Assembly (NCBI GenBank): GCA_019794795.1
Contig: JAIMFC010000004.1
Coordinates: 1-64,000 of the forward strand
DNA: 64,000 bases
Direction: 5' to 3'
From: Streptococcus gallolyticus
Lineage (GTDB): Bacteria; Bacillota; Bacilli; Lactobacillales; Streptococcaceae
The position numbers were made by a program, and so were the translations under genes. The notes under the pieces were generated by a model, which saw nothing but the letters and a program-made list of their open reading frames with translations, made no database searches and was not told the origin of the DNA. Shown piece by piece: positions 35,813 through 46,058 of this stretch (within the stretch, counting starts at the first letter, position 1; each line of letters starts with the position of its first letter).

Positions 35813-36520
35813 CTATTTCCTCAACCAAACATGCTGCAAAAAGCTAATGTCCTTGTACGGAGTTTGGTCGCAGACGGCGAGTTCGACTTTGGTCATTTTT
35901 TCTAGCCAGCCGGGTTCGGTTTTGAAGTGATTGGGCTGCAGGCTATAAAATGTACGGATGGCTTGGTAGTTTTCTAGCTCCAAACCTGATAGCTCAAGCA
36001 ATTCGTCTAAGGAGTAGGTGCTGCCTTGGGCGAATGATTGACTGTGGAAGTCACCGCCAGCTAGCAAGTCTAGTGCGGTATCGACATCGTTTGAAAAAAC
36101 GACGTTTTGGAGCACTTTCCCGACTTGATTGTGCTTGATGATGGATAATTTACCGTCGTCTTTGAGCAGACGGTTGAATTCTGTGAGATAATCCGGACGT
36201 TCAGCCGGAGCGACGTATTCTAGCACATTGTGGCAGGTGATGACATCGAAACTCTTATCCGGAAAAGCAGCTAGTTCCTCTAGACTTCCTAATACTTTTT
36301 GGTAATCGGTCTCTGTTTCTATATCCAGCATATCTGCATTGGGTTCGACGGCGGTCACCTGATTTTTCTTTGCCAAAAATTGACTAACCAGTCCAAAACC
36401 AGCTCCGAAATCTAAGATTTGTTTACCTTCTAGATGTGCAAGTTGTGCAAAGGTGATTTCGTACTGAATCTTCCCCCATGGTTGTTTCAACATAGCGCGG
36501 TAGCTTTCTAGATTTGCCAT
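35813..36520 (-). CDS. class I SAM-dependent methyltransferase
   Basis: 235 aa. SAM-binding motif I LDFGAGFGLVSQFLA (about 36-50), acidic motif II TAVEPNADM, and post-motif HNVLEYV. Small-molecule type (Methyltransf_11/25 fold); the substrate is unknown. SD AGGAGGAG just before the ATG. First gene of a two-gene operon with the DUF2785 protein. Confidence 0.88.
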   Translation of the reverse strand: MANLESYRAMLKQPWGKIQYEITFAQLAHLEGKQILDFGAGFGLVSQFLAKKNQVTAVEPNADMLDIETETDYQKVLGSLEELAAFPDKSFDVITCHNVLEYVAPAERPDYLTEFNRLLKDDGKLSIIKHNQVGKVLQNVVFSNDVDTALDLLAGGDFHSQSFAQGSTYSLDELLELSGLELENYQAIRTFYSLQPNHFKTEPGWLEKMTKVELAVCDQTPYKDISFLQHVWLRK

Positions 36521-36582
36521 ATTCTCCTCCTTTTGAAAAATTATAACAAAAATATTCTAAAAAAGAGATTTTCTAAGGGATT

Positions 36583-36590
36583 TACGAATA
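36583..36590 (+). promoter_or_regulatory. ComX (SigX) cin box of ssbB
   Basis: TACGAATA is a perfect match to the streptococcal late-competence box, 20 nt before the ssbB ATG. Confidence 0.92.
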
Positions 36591-36610
36591 GATAGTTAGG
36601 AGGATGAAAA

Positions 36611-37006
36611 ATGTATAATAAAGTTATTCTAATCGGTCGCTTGACAGCGACGCCCGAAGTGAGCCAGACACCTAACAAGAAAAGTGTAGCGCGTGTAACA
36701 GTAGCGGTGAATCGCCGATTCAAGACGGAGAATGGGGAGCGAGAAGCTGATTTTATTAATGTTGTTTTCTGGGGGAAACTGGCAGATACCTTGGCTAGTT
36801 ATGGTGCAAAAGGTAGCTTGATTTCCTTAGATGGTGAATTGCGGACCCGTAAATATGAAAAAGACGGGCAAACTCGCTATGTGACAGAAGTTTTGGGTTC
36901 TAGTTTCCAACTATTAGAAAGTCGAGCTCAGCGAGCCATGCGAGAAAATAATGTGGCAGAAGATTTGGCTGATTTGGTCTTAGAAGAAGAGGAGCTTCCT
37001 TTTTAA
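36611..37006 (+). CDS. ssbB: SsbB, competence-induced single-stranded DNA-binding protein
   Basis: 131 aa, shorter than the housekeeping SsbA. OB fold (MYNKVILIGRLTATPEV...), very short linker and an acidic tip EEELPF. The perfect cin box upstream identifies it as the competence paralogue that coats incoming transforming DNA. SD TAGGAGG. Followed by a terminator. Confidence 0.95.
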   Translation: MYNKVILIGRLTATPEVSQTPNKKSVARVTVAVNRRFKTENGEREADFINVVFWGKLADTLASYGAKGSLISLDGELRTRKYEKDGQTRYVTEVLGSSFQLLESRAQRAMRENNVAEDLADLVLEEEELPF

Positions 37007-37025
37007 GACCTAGTTGACACTGTTC

Positions 37026-37052
37026 GTAAAAAGAGGGATTTTCCTCTTTTTA
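37026..37052 (+). terminator. ssbB terminator
   Basis: TAAAAAGAGG-GATTT-TCCTCTTTTTA hairpin. Confidence 0.85.
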
Positions 37053-37086
37053 CTTTGGGCAAAATTTCTAAAATCGTGATGTATTT

Positions 37087-37154
37087 CTTGACTATTTTTG
37101 ACCAAGTGATACAATAAGACATGTAGATTAGCACTCGGTTCATAGGAGTGCTAA
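37087..37154 (+). promoter_or_regulatory. groESL promoter with CtsR operator and CIRCE
   Basis: -35 TTGACT (37088-37093) and extended -10 TGATACAAT (37107-37115). A CtsR tandem heptad lies on the minus strand at 37087-37103 (GGTCAAA-AAT-AGTCAAG, 16 of 17 consensus positions) and covers the -35. CIRCE at 37128-37154 is perfect: TTAGCACTC, nine bases, GAGTGCTAA. This shows joint CtsR and HrcA control of the chaperonin operon, as known in other streptococci. Confidence 0.93.
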
Positions 37155-37184
37155 AAAGTATGAAAAAATCATTGGAGGAATCTT

Positions 37185-37469
37185 ATGTTAAAACCATTGG
37201 GCGACCGTGTGGTCGTGAAATTTGAAGAAGCAGAAGAACAAACAGCGGGAGGCTTTGTCCTTGCAGGTAAGTCACATGAAGCGACAAAAAAAGCAACAGT
37301 TGTGGCGATTGGTCAAGGTTTGCGTACATTGAATGGTGAACTAATTACACCTAGTGTGGCAGTTGGTGATGTCGTTTTAGTGGAAAATGGTGCAGGTATC
37401 GAAGTCAAAGATGGCGATGAAAAAGTTGCTGTCGTTCGCGAATCAGACATTCTTGCAATTTTAGGATAA
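37185..37469 (+). CDS. groES: GroES co-chaperonin
   Basis: 94 aa, the heptameric lid of the GroEL chamber. It begins [15 protein letters not shown], has the mobile-loop region [16 protein letters not shown], and ends [21 protein letters not shown]. It is the first gene of the heat-shock operon; the 299-bp gap to groEL is unusually long and contains a structured insertion. Confidence 0.97.
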   Translation: MLKPLGDRVVVKFEEAEEQTAGGFVLAGKSHEATKKATVVAIGQGLRTLNGELITPSVAVGDVVLVENGAGIEVKDGDEKVAVVRESDILAILG

Positions 37470-37472
37470 TTG

Positions 37473-37498
37473 AGAAAATAAAATCGATTTTATTTTCT
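37473..37498. repeat. 26-bp perfect palindrome after groES
   Basis: Starting 3 nt after the groES stop, AGAAAATAAAATC is followed directly by its exact reverse complement. As RNA it would fold into a stem with a U-rich 3' arm. It is not followed by a further T run. Confidence 0.7.
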
Positions 37499-37590
37499 AA
37501 TGTCTGTCAGTTAATATTATATTAAATTAAACGTATTTTATAGGTGGAAAATCTAGGTTTGATAATTTGCGAACGAAGTGAGCTAAACCA

Positions 37591-37726
37591 GATATTTTCG
37601 CTGTAGTGGGATTATCAGTGGCACGTAAGTGCTACTGATAACGGAATTTTTGAGACCTTAGGCTCAAAAATTAGCAATGGAATTCCGGAGGAAGTCGCTT
37701 GCGTCCGCACTGCCTAAGAAAATATC
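37591..37726 (+). repeat. multi-branched structured element between groES and groEL
   Basis: Outer arms GATATTTTC (37591-37599) and GAAAATATC (37718-37726) are perfect 9-bp complements. Inside are hairpin A, ATTATCAGTGGCAC/GTGCTACTGATAAC (37611-37642, GTAA loop); hairpin B, AATTTTTGAG/CTCAAAAATT (37645-37672), itself enclosed by CGGAATT/AATTCCG (37642-37687); and a GC-richer segment GTCGCTTGCGTCCGCACTGCC. The layout resembles a MITE-like insertion or a structured RNA within the groESL mRNA. Confidence 0.65.
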
Positions 37727-37756
37727 AAAAACAAAAATTATATAAATAGTGAGTAA

Positions 37757-39391
<1,635 letters not shown>

Positions 39392-39401
39392 GAGAAATGG
39401 G

Positions 39402-39427
39402 AAAACCGTCTAATAGGCGGTTTTTTG
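39402..39427 (+). terminator. groESL terminator
   Basis: AAAACCG-TCTAATAGG-CGGTTTTTT hairpin. Confidence 0.82.
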
Positions 39428-39447
39428 CATGGAACGAAAAATAAAAA

Positions 39448-39456
39448 TGTTATAAT
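39448..39456 (+). promoter_or_regulatory. promoter of the alcohol dehydrogenase gene (extended -10)
   Basis: TGTTATAAT ends 26 nt before ATG 39482. No convincing -35 at 17-bp spacing. Confidence 0.6.
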
Positions 39457-39481
39457 ATACAAAAAATGTGGAGGTGGCAAC

Positions 39482-40528
39482 ATGAAATCAGCAGTTTTTG
39501 TCAAATCTGGCCAAGTTGCTATTGAAGAAATTGAAAAACCAAGCATTATTGAGGCTGATGATGCCCTTATCCGAGTGGTACGTTCTTGTGTCTGCGGTTC
39601 GGACTTGTGGGCTTATCGCGGTGATGATAACAAGGCGGAGCACTCAGCTAACAGTGGCCACGAAATTATCGGCATCGTAGAGGCAGTCGGTGGCGATATC
39701 AATACTGTAAAACCAGGCGATTTTGTCATCGCACCTTTTACTCACGGTTGTGGACATTGTGCAGCTTGTCGTGCTGGCTTTGAAGGTGGCTGTCAGGGAC
39801 ATACTTCAGCAACTAATATTAGTCATGGCTACCAAGCAGAGTATGTGCGCTATACACATGCGGACTGGTCTTTGGTCAAGATTCCAGGTCAGCCGTCTGA
39901 TTATAGTGAAGGCATGATTAAGTCCTTCCTTGCCTTGGCGGATGTCATGCCAACTGGTTACCATGCGGCGCGTGTGGCTAATGTGCAAGCAGGCGATACA
40001 GTGGCTGTAGTTGGTGATGGAGCGGTTGGTTTGTGTGCGGTGATTGCAGCAAAAATGCGTGGTGCAAAACGAATTATCATCATGAGCCGTCACGAAGACC
40101 GTCAGAAGTTGGCGCTTGAGTTCGGCGCAACAGATATTGTTGAAGAACGTGGTGAGGAAGGGATTGCCAAGGTTCTTGAATTAACAAATGGTGCAGGCGT
40201 GGATGCAGCCTTGGAATGTGTGGGTACTCACCTGTCAACTGAAACAGCTATTAAAATTGCTCGTCCAGGAGCGATCATTGGCCGTGTTGGAGTGCCACAT
40301 ACAGGGGATATCAATGTAGGGGATTATTTCATGACCAATACTATTTTTGCAGGAGGGCCAGCTTCTGTGACAACCTACGACAAATCTGTCCTTCTAAAAG
40401 CAGTCCTAGATGGAGAAATCGATCCAGGAAAAGTCTTTACAGGGACTTACAAGTTGGATGATGTCAATCAAGCCTACCAAGATATGCGTGACAGAAAAAC
40501 CATCAAAGCTATGCTGATAATGGAATAA
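39482..40528 (+). CDS. zinc-dependent medium-chain alcohol dehydrogenase
   Basis: 348 aa from ATG 39482 (SD GGAGGTGG); a longer frame from 39425 runs into the groEL terminator. Catalytic zinc ligands CGSD (about 38) and GHE (about 60), structural zinc Cys cluster HGCGHCAACRAGFEGGC (about 90-107), and nucleotide fold VAVVGDGAVGLCAV. The C-terminal domain is complete. It oxidises or reduces an alcohol/aldehyde with NAD(P); the exact substrate cannot be read from sequence. Confidence 0.92.
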   Translation: MKSAVFVKSGQVAIEEIEKPSIIEADDALIRVVRSCVCGSDLWAYRGDDNKAEHSANSGHEIIGIVEAVGGDINTVKPGDFVIAPFTHGCGHCAACRAGFEGGCQGHTSATNISHGYQAEYVRYTHADWSLVKIPGQPSDYSEGMIKSFLALADVMPTGYHAARVANVQAGDTVAVVGDGAVGLCAVIAAKMRGAKRIIIMSRHEDRQKLALEFGATDIVEERGEEGIAKVLELTNGAGVDAALECVGTHLSTETAIKIARPGAIIGRVGVPHTGDINVGDYFMTNTIFAGGPASVTTYDKSVLLKAVLDGEIDPGKVFTGTYKLDDVNQAYQDMRDRKTIKAMLIME

Positions 40529-40544
40529 AATCAAGAAAAAGTCA

Positions 40545-40712
40545 TTGACAAAGAGTGCTGTCTATGCTATTATGATAGACGGTACTTTTTACTTTTGGTC
40601 TCTCAAAAGTGTACAGAGACGTGCTGACAATTGTTGCAAAAGTACACACAGATAAAGGCTGTCACCGAGTGCTTTATCAACCAAAAATAAAAATATATAC
40701 AGGAGAATGTAG
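40545..40712 (+). promoter_or_regulatory. rpsL-rpsG promoter and structured leader
   Basis: TTGACA (40545-40550), 17-bp spacer, extended -10 TGCTATTAT (40565-40573). The leader of about 130 nt contains the hairpin GTCTCT/AGAGAC (40598-40620) and an AGTGTAC/GTACACA inverted repeat (about 40608-40638). Such leaders often mediate r-protein feedback, but this one matches no Rfam leader I recognise. Confidence 0.7.
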
Positions 40713-41126
40713 ATGCCTACAATTAACCAATTGGTTCGCAAACCGCGTAAATCAAAAGTAGAAAAATCTAAATCACCAGCTTTGAACGTTGGTTACAACA
40801 GCCGTAAAAAAGTTCAAACAAACGTTTCATCACCACAAAAACGCGGTGTTGCAACTCGTGTCGGAACAATGACACCTAAAAAACCTAACTCAGCCCTTCG
40901 TAAATTCGCTCGTGTACGTTTGAGCAACCTTATCGAAGTTACTGCTTACATCCCAGGTATTGGTCACAACTTGCAAGAACACAGCGTGGTATTGCTTCGC
41001 GGTGGACGTGTAAAAGACCTTCCGGGGGTACGTTACCATATCGTTCGTGGTGCACTTGATACTGCAGGTGTAACTGATCGTAAACAAGGCCGTTCTAAAT
41101 ACGGTACTAAACGTCCAAAAGGGTAA
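40713..41126 (+). CDS. rpsL: 30S ribosomal protein S12
   Basis: 137 aa, decoding-centre protein. The streptomycin-relevant segments [11 protein letters not shown] and [11 protein letters not shown] carry the wild-type Lys residues. Ends [16 protein letters not shown]. It starts the str operon with rpsG, while fusA has its own promoter further on. Confidence 0.98.
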   Translation: MPTINQLVRKPRKSKVEKSKSPALNVGYNSRKKVQTNVSSPQKRGVATRVGTMTPKKPNSALRKFARVRLSNLIEVTAYIPGIGHNLQEHSVVLLRGGRVKDLPGVRYHIVRGALDTAGVTDRKQGRSKYGTKRPKG

Positions 41127-41144
41127 GAAGGGAGAATTCGTTAA

Positions 41145-41615
41145 ATGAGTCGTAAAAATCAAGCGCCTAAGCGCGAAGTATTGCCAGATCCGTTGTACAA
41201 CTCAAAATTGGTAACTCGTTTGATTAACCGTCTTATGCTTGATGGTAAACGTGGTACTGCTGCATCAATCGTTTACGGTGCTTTTGAGCAAATCAAAGAA
41301 GCTACTGGAACAGATGCTCTTGAAGTATTTGAAACAGCAATGGAAAACATCATGCCTGTACTTGAAGTACGTGCACGTCGTGTCGGTGGTTCTAACTACC
41401 AAGTCCCAGTTGAAGTTCGTCCAGAACGTCGTACAACACTTGGCCTTCGTTGGTTGGTAACAATCGCTCGTAACCGTGGTGAGCACACTATGGTTGATCG
41501 TCTTGCAAAAGAAATCATGGATGCAGCTAACAACACAGGTGCAGCTGTTAAGAAACGTGAAGATACTCACCGTATGGCTGAAGCAAACCGTGCGTTTGCA
41601 CACTTCCGCTGGTAA
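41145..41615 (+). CDS. rpsG: 30S ribosomal protein S7
   Basis: 156 aa, assembly initiator of the 30S head. It begins [21 protein letters not shown], with the conserved [12 protein letters not shown] and [15 protein letters not shown]. It follows rpsL by 18 nt with SD GAAGGGAG. Confidence 0.98.
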   Translation: MSRKNQAPKREVLPDPLYNSKLVTRLINRLMLDGKRGTAASIVYGAFEQIKEATGTDALEVFETAMENIMPVLEVRARRVGGSNYQVPVEVRPERRTTLGLRWLVTIARNRGEHTMVDRLAKEIMDAANNTGAAVKKREDTHRMAEANRAFAHFRW

Positions 41616-41830
41616 TAACAAGATACGAGGGCGTATAAAAAGCACAGTGAAAATAGGAAATACGACGAAGAGTCTGTGGACTCTAGGAGGATTTATCTTT
41701 TTTGCCAAGCGTTTAGCCCGAGTTCAGTTAGGCTACAAAACACTGTAGTCTGAACTCTATTCACGTAAAACCGAATATTTATAGAACGGGTAGGTCCTGC
41801 CTATCCGTTTTTTATAAATAATGGTATAAT
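41616..41830 (+). promoter_or_regulatory. rpsG-fusA spacer: hairpin, terminator and fusA promoter
   Basis: The 253-bp gap holds an inverted repeat GAGTTCA (41720) / TGAACTC (41751-41757) with inner CTACA/TGTAG, and a terminator AACGGGTAGG/CCTATCCGTT plus T run (41785-41813). The extended -10 TGGTATAAT (41822-41830) drives fusA. The stretch AAAAAGCACAGTGAAAATAG near 41636 also looks like a common streptococcal post-gene repeat, an impression from memory only. Confidence 0.7.
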
Positions 41831-41868
41831 AAGAAGTAAACTAAAAATTTTATAGGAGAAATAACCTC

Positions 41869-43947
41869 ATGGCACGCGAATTTTCATTAGAAAAAACTCG
41901 TAACATCGGTATCATGGCCCACGTCGATGCCGGTAAAACAACAACAACAGAGCGTATCCTTTACTACACTGGTAAAATTCACAAAATCGGTGAAACTCAC
42001 GAAGGTGCGTCACAAATGGACTGGATGGAGCAAGAGCAAGAACGTGGTATCACAATCACATCTGCTGCAACAACAGCTCAATGGAAAGATACTCGTGTCA
42101 ACATTATCGACACACCAGGACACGTGGACTTCACAATCGAGGTACAACGTTCACTCCGCGTTCTTGACGGTGCTGTAACAGTTCTTGACTCACAATCAGG
42201 TGTTGAGCCACAAACTGAAACAGTTTGGCGTCAAGCAACTGAGTACGGTGTTCCACGTATCGTTTTTGCCAACAAAATGGATAAAATCGGTGCTGACTTC
42301 CTTTACTCAGTATCAACTCTTCATGATCGTTTGCAAGCAAATGCTCACCCAATTCAATTGCCAATCGGTTCAGAAGATGATTTCCGTGGTATCATTGACT
42401 TGATCAAAATGAAAGCTGAAATCTATACTAACGACCTTGGTACAGATATTCTTGAAGAAGACATCCCAGCTGAATACCTTGAACAAGCTGAAGAATACCG
42501 TGAAAAATTGATCGAAGCAGTTGCTGAAACTGATGAAGATTTGATGATGAAATACCTTGAAGGTGAAGAAATCACTAACGAAGAATTGATGGCTGGTATC
42601 CGTAAAGCTACAATCAACGTTGAATTCTTCCCTGTATTGTGTGGTTCAGCCTTCAAAAACAAAGGTGTTCAATTGATGCTTGATGCAGTTCTTGACTATT
42701 TGCCAAGCCCACTTGACATCCCTGCAATCAAAGGTGTTAACCCAGATACAGACGCTGAAGAAACTCGTCCAGCATCTGATGAAGAGCCATTTGCAGCCCT
42801 TGCCTTCAAGATCATGACTGACCCATTCGTAGGTCGTTTGACATTCTTCCGTGTGTACTCAGGTGTTCTTAACTCAGGTTCATACGTATTGAATACTTCT
42901 AAAGGTAAACGCGAACGTATCGGACGTATCCTTCAAATGCATGCTAACACTCGTAAAGAGATTGAAACAGTTTACGCTGGTGATATCGCTGCTGCGGTTG
43001 GTTTGAAAGATACAACTACTGGTGATTCATTGACTGATGAAAAAGCTAAAGTTATTCTTGAGTCAATCGAAGTTCCAGAACCAGTTATCCAATTGATGGT
43101 TGAGCCAAAATCTAAAGCTGACCAAGACAAGATGGGTATTGCCCTTCAAAAACTTGCTGAAGAAGATCCAACATTCCGCGTTGAAACAAACGTTGAAACT
43201 GGTGAAACAGTTATCTCTGGTATGGGTGAGTTGCACTTGGATGTCCTTGTTGACCGTATGCGTCGTGAATTCAAGGTTGAAGCGAACGTAGGTGCTCCTC
43301 AAGTATCATACCGTGAAACATTCCGTGCTTCAACTCAGGCTCGTGGTTTCTTCAAACGCCAATCTGGTGGTAAAGGTCAATTCGGTGACGTTTGGATCGA
43401 ATTTACTCCAAATGAAGAAGGTAAAGGTTTCGAATTCGAAAACGCAATCGTCGGTGGTGTGGTTCCACGTGAATTCATCCCAGCGGTTGAAAAAGGTTTG
43501 GTAGAATCAATGGCTAACGGTGTCCTTGCTGGTTACCCAATCGTTGACGTTAAAGCTAAACTTTACGATGGTTCATACCACGATGTCGATTCATCTGAAA
43601 CAGCCTTCAAAGTGGCAGCATCTCTTGCCCTTAAAGAAGCAGCTAAATCAGCACAACCAGCTATCCTTGAGCCGATGATGTTGGTGACAATCACAGCTCC
43701 AGAAGACAACCTTGGTGACGTTATGGGTCACGTGACTGCTCGTCGTGGTCGTGTTGACGGTATGGAAGCTCGTGGTAACACTCAAATCGTACGTGCTTAC
43801 GTACCACTTGCTGAAATGTTCGGTTACGCAACAGTTCTTCGCTCAGCAACTCAAGGTCGCGGTACTTTCATGATGGTATTTGACCACTACGAAGATGTAC
43901 CAAAATCTGTACAAGATGAAATCATCAAGAAAAATGGTGGGCAATAA
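41869..43947 (+). CDS. fusA: elongation factor G
   Basis: 692 aa translational GTPase. G1 AHVDAGKTT (17-25), switch region [10 protein letters not shown]3 DTPGHVDF and G4 NKMD are intact, and domains II-V are complete through [22 protein letters not shown]. Very strong codon bias, as for gapA and pgk, points to high expression. Confidence 0.98.
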   Translation: MAREFSLEKTRNIGIMAHVDAGKTTTTERILYYTGKIHKIGETHEGASQMDWMEQEQERGITITSAATTAQWKDTRVNIIDTPGHVDFTIEVQRSLRVLDGAVTVLDSQSGVEPQTETVWRQATEYGVPRIVFANKMDKIGADFLYSVSTLHDRLQANAHPIQLPIGSEDDFRGIIDLIKMKAEIYTNDLGTDILEEDIPAEYLEQAEEYREKLIEAVAETDEDLMMKYLEGEEITNEELMAGIRKATINVEFFPVLCGSAFKNKGVQLMLDAVLDYLPSPLDIPAIKGVNPDTDAEETRPASDEEPFAALAFKIMTDPFVGRLTFFRVYSGVLNSGSYVLNTSKGKRERIGRILQMHANTRKEIETVYAGDIAAAVGLKDTTTGDSLTDEKAKVILESIEVPEPVIQLMVEPKSKADQDKMGIALQKLAEEDPTFRVETNVETGETVISGMGELHLDVLVDRMRREFKVEANVGAPQVSYRETFRASTQARGFFKRQSGGKGQFGDVWIEFTPNEEGKGFEFENAIVGGVVPREFIPAVEKGLVESMANGVLAGYPIVDVKAKLYDGSYHDVDSSETAFKVAASLALKEAAKSAQPAILEPMMLVTITAPEDNLGDVMGHVTARRGRVDGMEARGNTQIVRAYVPLAEMFGYATVLRSATQGRGTFMMVFDHYEDVPKSVQDEIIKKNGGQ

Positions 43948-43956
43948 TTCTTGTCC

Positions 43957-43980
43957 CTAGGCACCGCAAGGTGCCTTTTC
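43957..43980 (+). terminator. fusA terminator
   Basis: AGGCACC-GCAA-GGTGCCTTTTC hairpin. Confidence 0.85.
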
Positions 43981-44050
43981 TTATGTGAAAATCCTATTTG
44001 CAGAGCATGAAAACATTGTGAAAAGTTTTTCAATGTTTTGAGTCAAAGTC

Positions 44051-44079
44051 TTGCAATTTATGAAGAATCAGTATATAAT
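44051..44079 (+). promoter_or_regulatory. gapA promoter
   Basis: TTGCAA (44051-44056), 17-bp spacer, TATAAT (44074-44079). A leader of about 110 nt precedes the ATG. Confidence 0.8.
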
Positions 44080-44198
44080 AGAAATGTTGAAAAGCGATTT
44101 ATCAGTTTACAAACTGACAAGTTAATTTTTTCACAATTGGTTAAAAGGCTTGCCTTTTAAAAATAAAACATGCGATTTTCATAAGGAGGAAATCATAA

Positions 44199-45209
44199 AT
44201 GGTAGTTAAAGTTGGTATTAACGGTTTCGGTCGTATCGGTCGTCTTGCTTTCCGTCGTATCCAAAACGTTGAAGGTGTTGAAGTTACTCGCATCAACGAC
44301 CTTACAGATCCAGCAATGCTTGCACACTTGTTGAAATACGACACAACTCAAGGTCGTTTCGACGGTACTGTTGAAGTTAAAGATGGTGGTTTTGAAGTTA
44401 ACGGTAAATTCGTTAAAGTTTCTGCTGAACGCGAACCAGGAAACATCGACTGGGCTAACGATGGCGTAGAAATCGTTCTTGAAGCAACTGGTTTCTTCAC
44501 ATCTAAAGAAAAAGCTGAACAACATATCCACGCTAACGGTGCGAAAAAAGTTGTTATCACAGCTCCTGGTGGAAACGATGTTAAAACAATCGTATTCAAC
44601 ACTAACCATGACATTCTTGATGGTACTGAAACAGTTATCTCAGGTGCTTCATGTACTACAAACTGCTTGGCTCCAATGGCTAAAGCTCTTCAAGACAACT
44701 TTGGTGTTAAACAAGGTTTGATGACTACAATCCACGGTTACACTGGTGACCAAATGGTTCTTGACGGACCACACCGTGGTGGTGACCTTCGTCGTGCTCG
44801 TGCAGCTGCAGCAAACATTGTACCTAACTCAACAGGTGCTGCTAAAGCCATCGGTCTTGTAATCCCAGAATTGAACGGTAAACTTGACGGTGCTGCCCAA
44901 CGTGTTCCAGTTCCAACAGGTTCTGTAACTGAATTGGTTGCTACTCTTGAAAAAGAAGTAACAGTTGAAGAAATCAACGCAGCTATGAAAGCAGCAGCTA
45001 ACGAATCATACGGTTACACTGAAGACGCTATCGTATCTTCAGATATCGTAGGTATCTCATTTGGTTCATTGTTTGACGCTACTCAAACTAAAGTTCAAAC
45101 AGTTGACGGTAACCAATTGGTTAAAGTTGTTTCATGGTACGACAACGAAATGTCATACACTTCACAACTTGTTCGTACTCTTGAGTACTTCGCAAAAATC
45201 GCTAAATAA
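44199..45209 (+). CDS. gapA: glyceraldehyde-3-phosphate dehydrogenase
   Basis: 336 aa glycolytic NAD-dependent enzyme. NAD-binding [14 protein letters not shown], catalytic Cys in [12 protein letters not shown] (about 152), and the substrate-site His in the HGYTGDQ region. Streptococcal GapA (Plr) is also found at the cell surface as a plasminogen receptor, although it has no signal peptide here. SD AAGGAGG. Strong codon bias. Confidence 0.98.
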   Translation: MVVKVGINGFGRIGRLAFRRIQNVEGVEVTRINDLTDPAMLAHLLKYDTTQGRFDGTVEVKDGGFEVNGKFVKVSAEREPGNIDWANDGVEIVLEATGFFTSKEKAEQHIHANGAKKVVITAPGGNDVKTIVFNTNHDILDGTETVISGASCTTNCLAPMAKALQDNFGVKQGLMTTIHGYTGDQMVLDGPHRGGDLRRARAAAANIVPNSTGAAKAIGLVIPELNGKLDGAAQRVPVPTGSVTELVATLEKEVTVEEINAAMKAAANESYGYTEDAIVSSDIVGISFGSLFDATQTKVQTVDGNQLVKVVSWYDNEMSYTSQLVRTLEYFAKIAK

Positions 45210-45226
45210 TTCACTGATTTAGTGAA

Positions 45227-45257
45227 AGAAAAGAGCCTTTGGGTTCTTTTCTTTTTT
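45227..45257 (+). terminator. gapA terminator
   Basis: AAAAGAGCC-TTT-GGGTTCTTTT followed by T-rich sequence. Confidence 0.8.
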
Positions 45258-45265
45258 ATGAATGA

Positions 45266-45306
45266 TAAAAAACTCACAGGCTTTTAGAGCAATCTGTGAG
45301 TTTTGT
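45266..45306 (-). terminator. terminator of the tetR gene
   Basis: AAAACTCACAG/CTGTGAGTTTT stem, with a T run on the minus strand. Confidence 0.75.
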
Positions 45307-45325
45307 GTTTTATGGGATAGAGATA

Positions 45326-45880
45326 TTAGATTAATTCTAAGAAGAATTGACTCATTTCCTCGGTAGACTTTTCAGGAGCATCTCGAAGCCACCAGCTGAG
45401 ACAGGTGATAAATGTGGAGATGATATGCTGCTGTAGCAACAAGGGTGGCAATTGGCTTCCTTTGAAAAAGTAATCTTTTACTGCGGGAGACAGATGTTGG
45501 GCTAGTTGTTCGCGTAAATTACGACGGAAATAATCATCGTTTAAGCGAAATAGAGTTAGGACTTTGTCATCGTTTTGTTTAAAGTGGTAGAAGAGGTGCG
45601 CAACCCGATCTGCTAAGGAATCCTCGAAATTTTTAGTATTATTTTCATCTAAGCGGTGTTCAGCATAAGAAGCTGTCACGAAGACATGATCAAATAGATG
45701 CTGACAAACAGCCGTTAAAAGATCATCTTTGCTTGTAAAATGGCTGTAGAAGGTGCTTCGACCAATATTAGCCTTCTCAATAATATCCCCTACGCTAATT
45801 TGTTGGAAGGTGCTTTCATTAAGTAAGTCAAAAAAAGCTTCAAAAATGGCTTCCTTTGTTTTTATGATTCGTTTATCCAT
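45326..45880 (-). CDS. TetR/AcrR-family transcriptional regulator
   Basis: 184 aa. The N-terminal helix-turn-helix (about 5-50) contains ISVGDIIEKANIGRSTFYSHF. The C-terminal ligand-binding part is helical and matches no known ligand class that I can name. Divergent from pmtA. A palindrome between its own -35 and -10 indicates autorepression. Whether it also controls pmtA is open. Confidence 0.88.
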   Translation of the reverse strand: MDKRIIKTKEAIFEAFFDLLNESTFQQISVGDIIEKANIGRSTFYSHFTSKDDLLTAVCQHLFDHVFVTASYAEHRLDENNTKNFEDSLADRVAHLFYHFKQNDDKVLTLFRLNDDYFRRNLREQLAQHLSPAVKDYFFKGSQLPPLLLQQHIISTFITCLSWWLRDAPEKSTEEMSQFFLELI

Positions 45881-45896
45881 TATTCTCCTCTAGACA

Positions 45897-45925
45897 ATTT
45901 TAATAAAATGTTCAGTAACTGACAA
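45897..45925 (-). promoter_or_regulatory. tetR promoter with candidate TetR operator
   Basis: Minus strand -35 TTGTCA (45920-45925), 17-bp spacer, -10 TAAAAT (45897-45902). TGTTCAGTAACTGACA at 45909-45924, with arms TCAGT/ACTGA, fills the spacer. That position would block polymerase, the usual TetR autoregulation layout. Confidence 0.65.
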
Positions 45926-45972
45926 ATCGGCTAAATTGTTTCTGTTTTTACCGATAAAAATCTGTCATACTA

Positions 45973-45998
45973 TTATTGTAAAAGAGATTTTATAATAT
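45973..45998 (+). promoter_or_regulatory. pmtA promoter region with inverted repeat
   Basis: TTATTGTAAAA (45973-45983) and TTTTATAATAT (45988-45998) form an imperfect inverted repeat (9 of 11) that includes the likely -10 TATAAT (45991-45996). PmtA of streptococci is described as PerR-regulated. This repeat is AT-rich like a Fur-family box but matches the PerR consensus only partly. Confidence 0.45.
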
Positions 45999-46058
45999 TT
46001 CAAGGACTAGGTTTTATCTTAAAATTGTTAGAAAATACTTAGTTTGAAGGTAAGAGAA

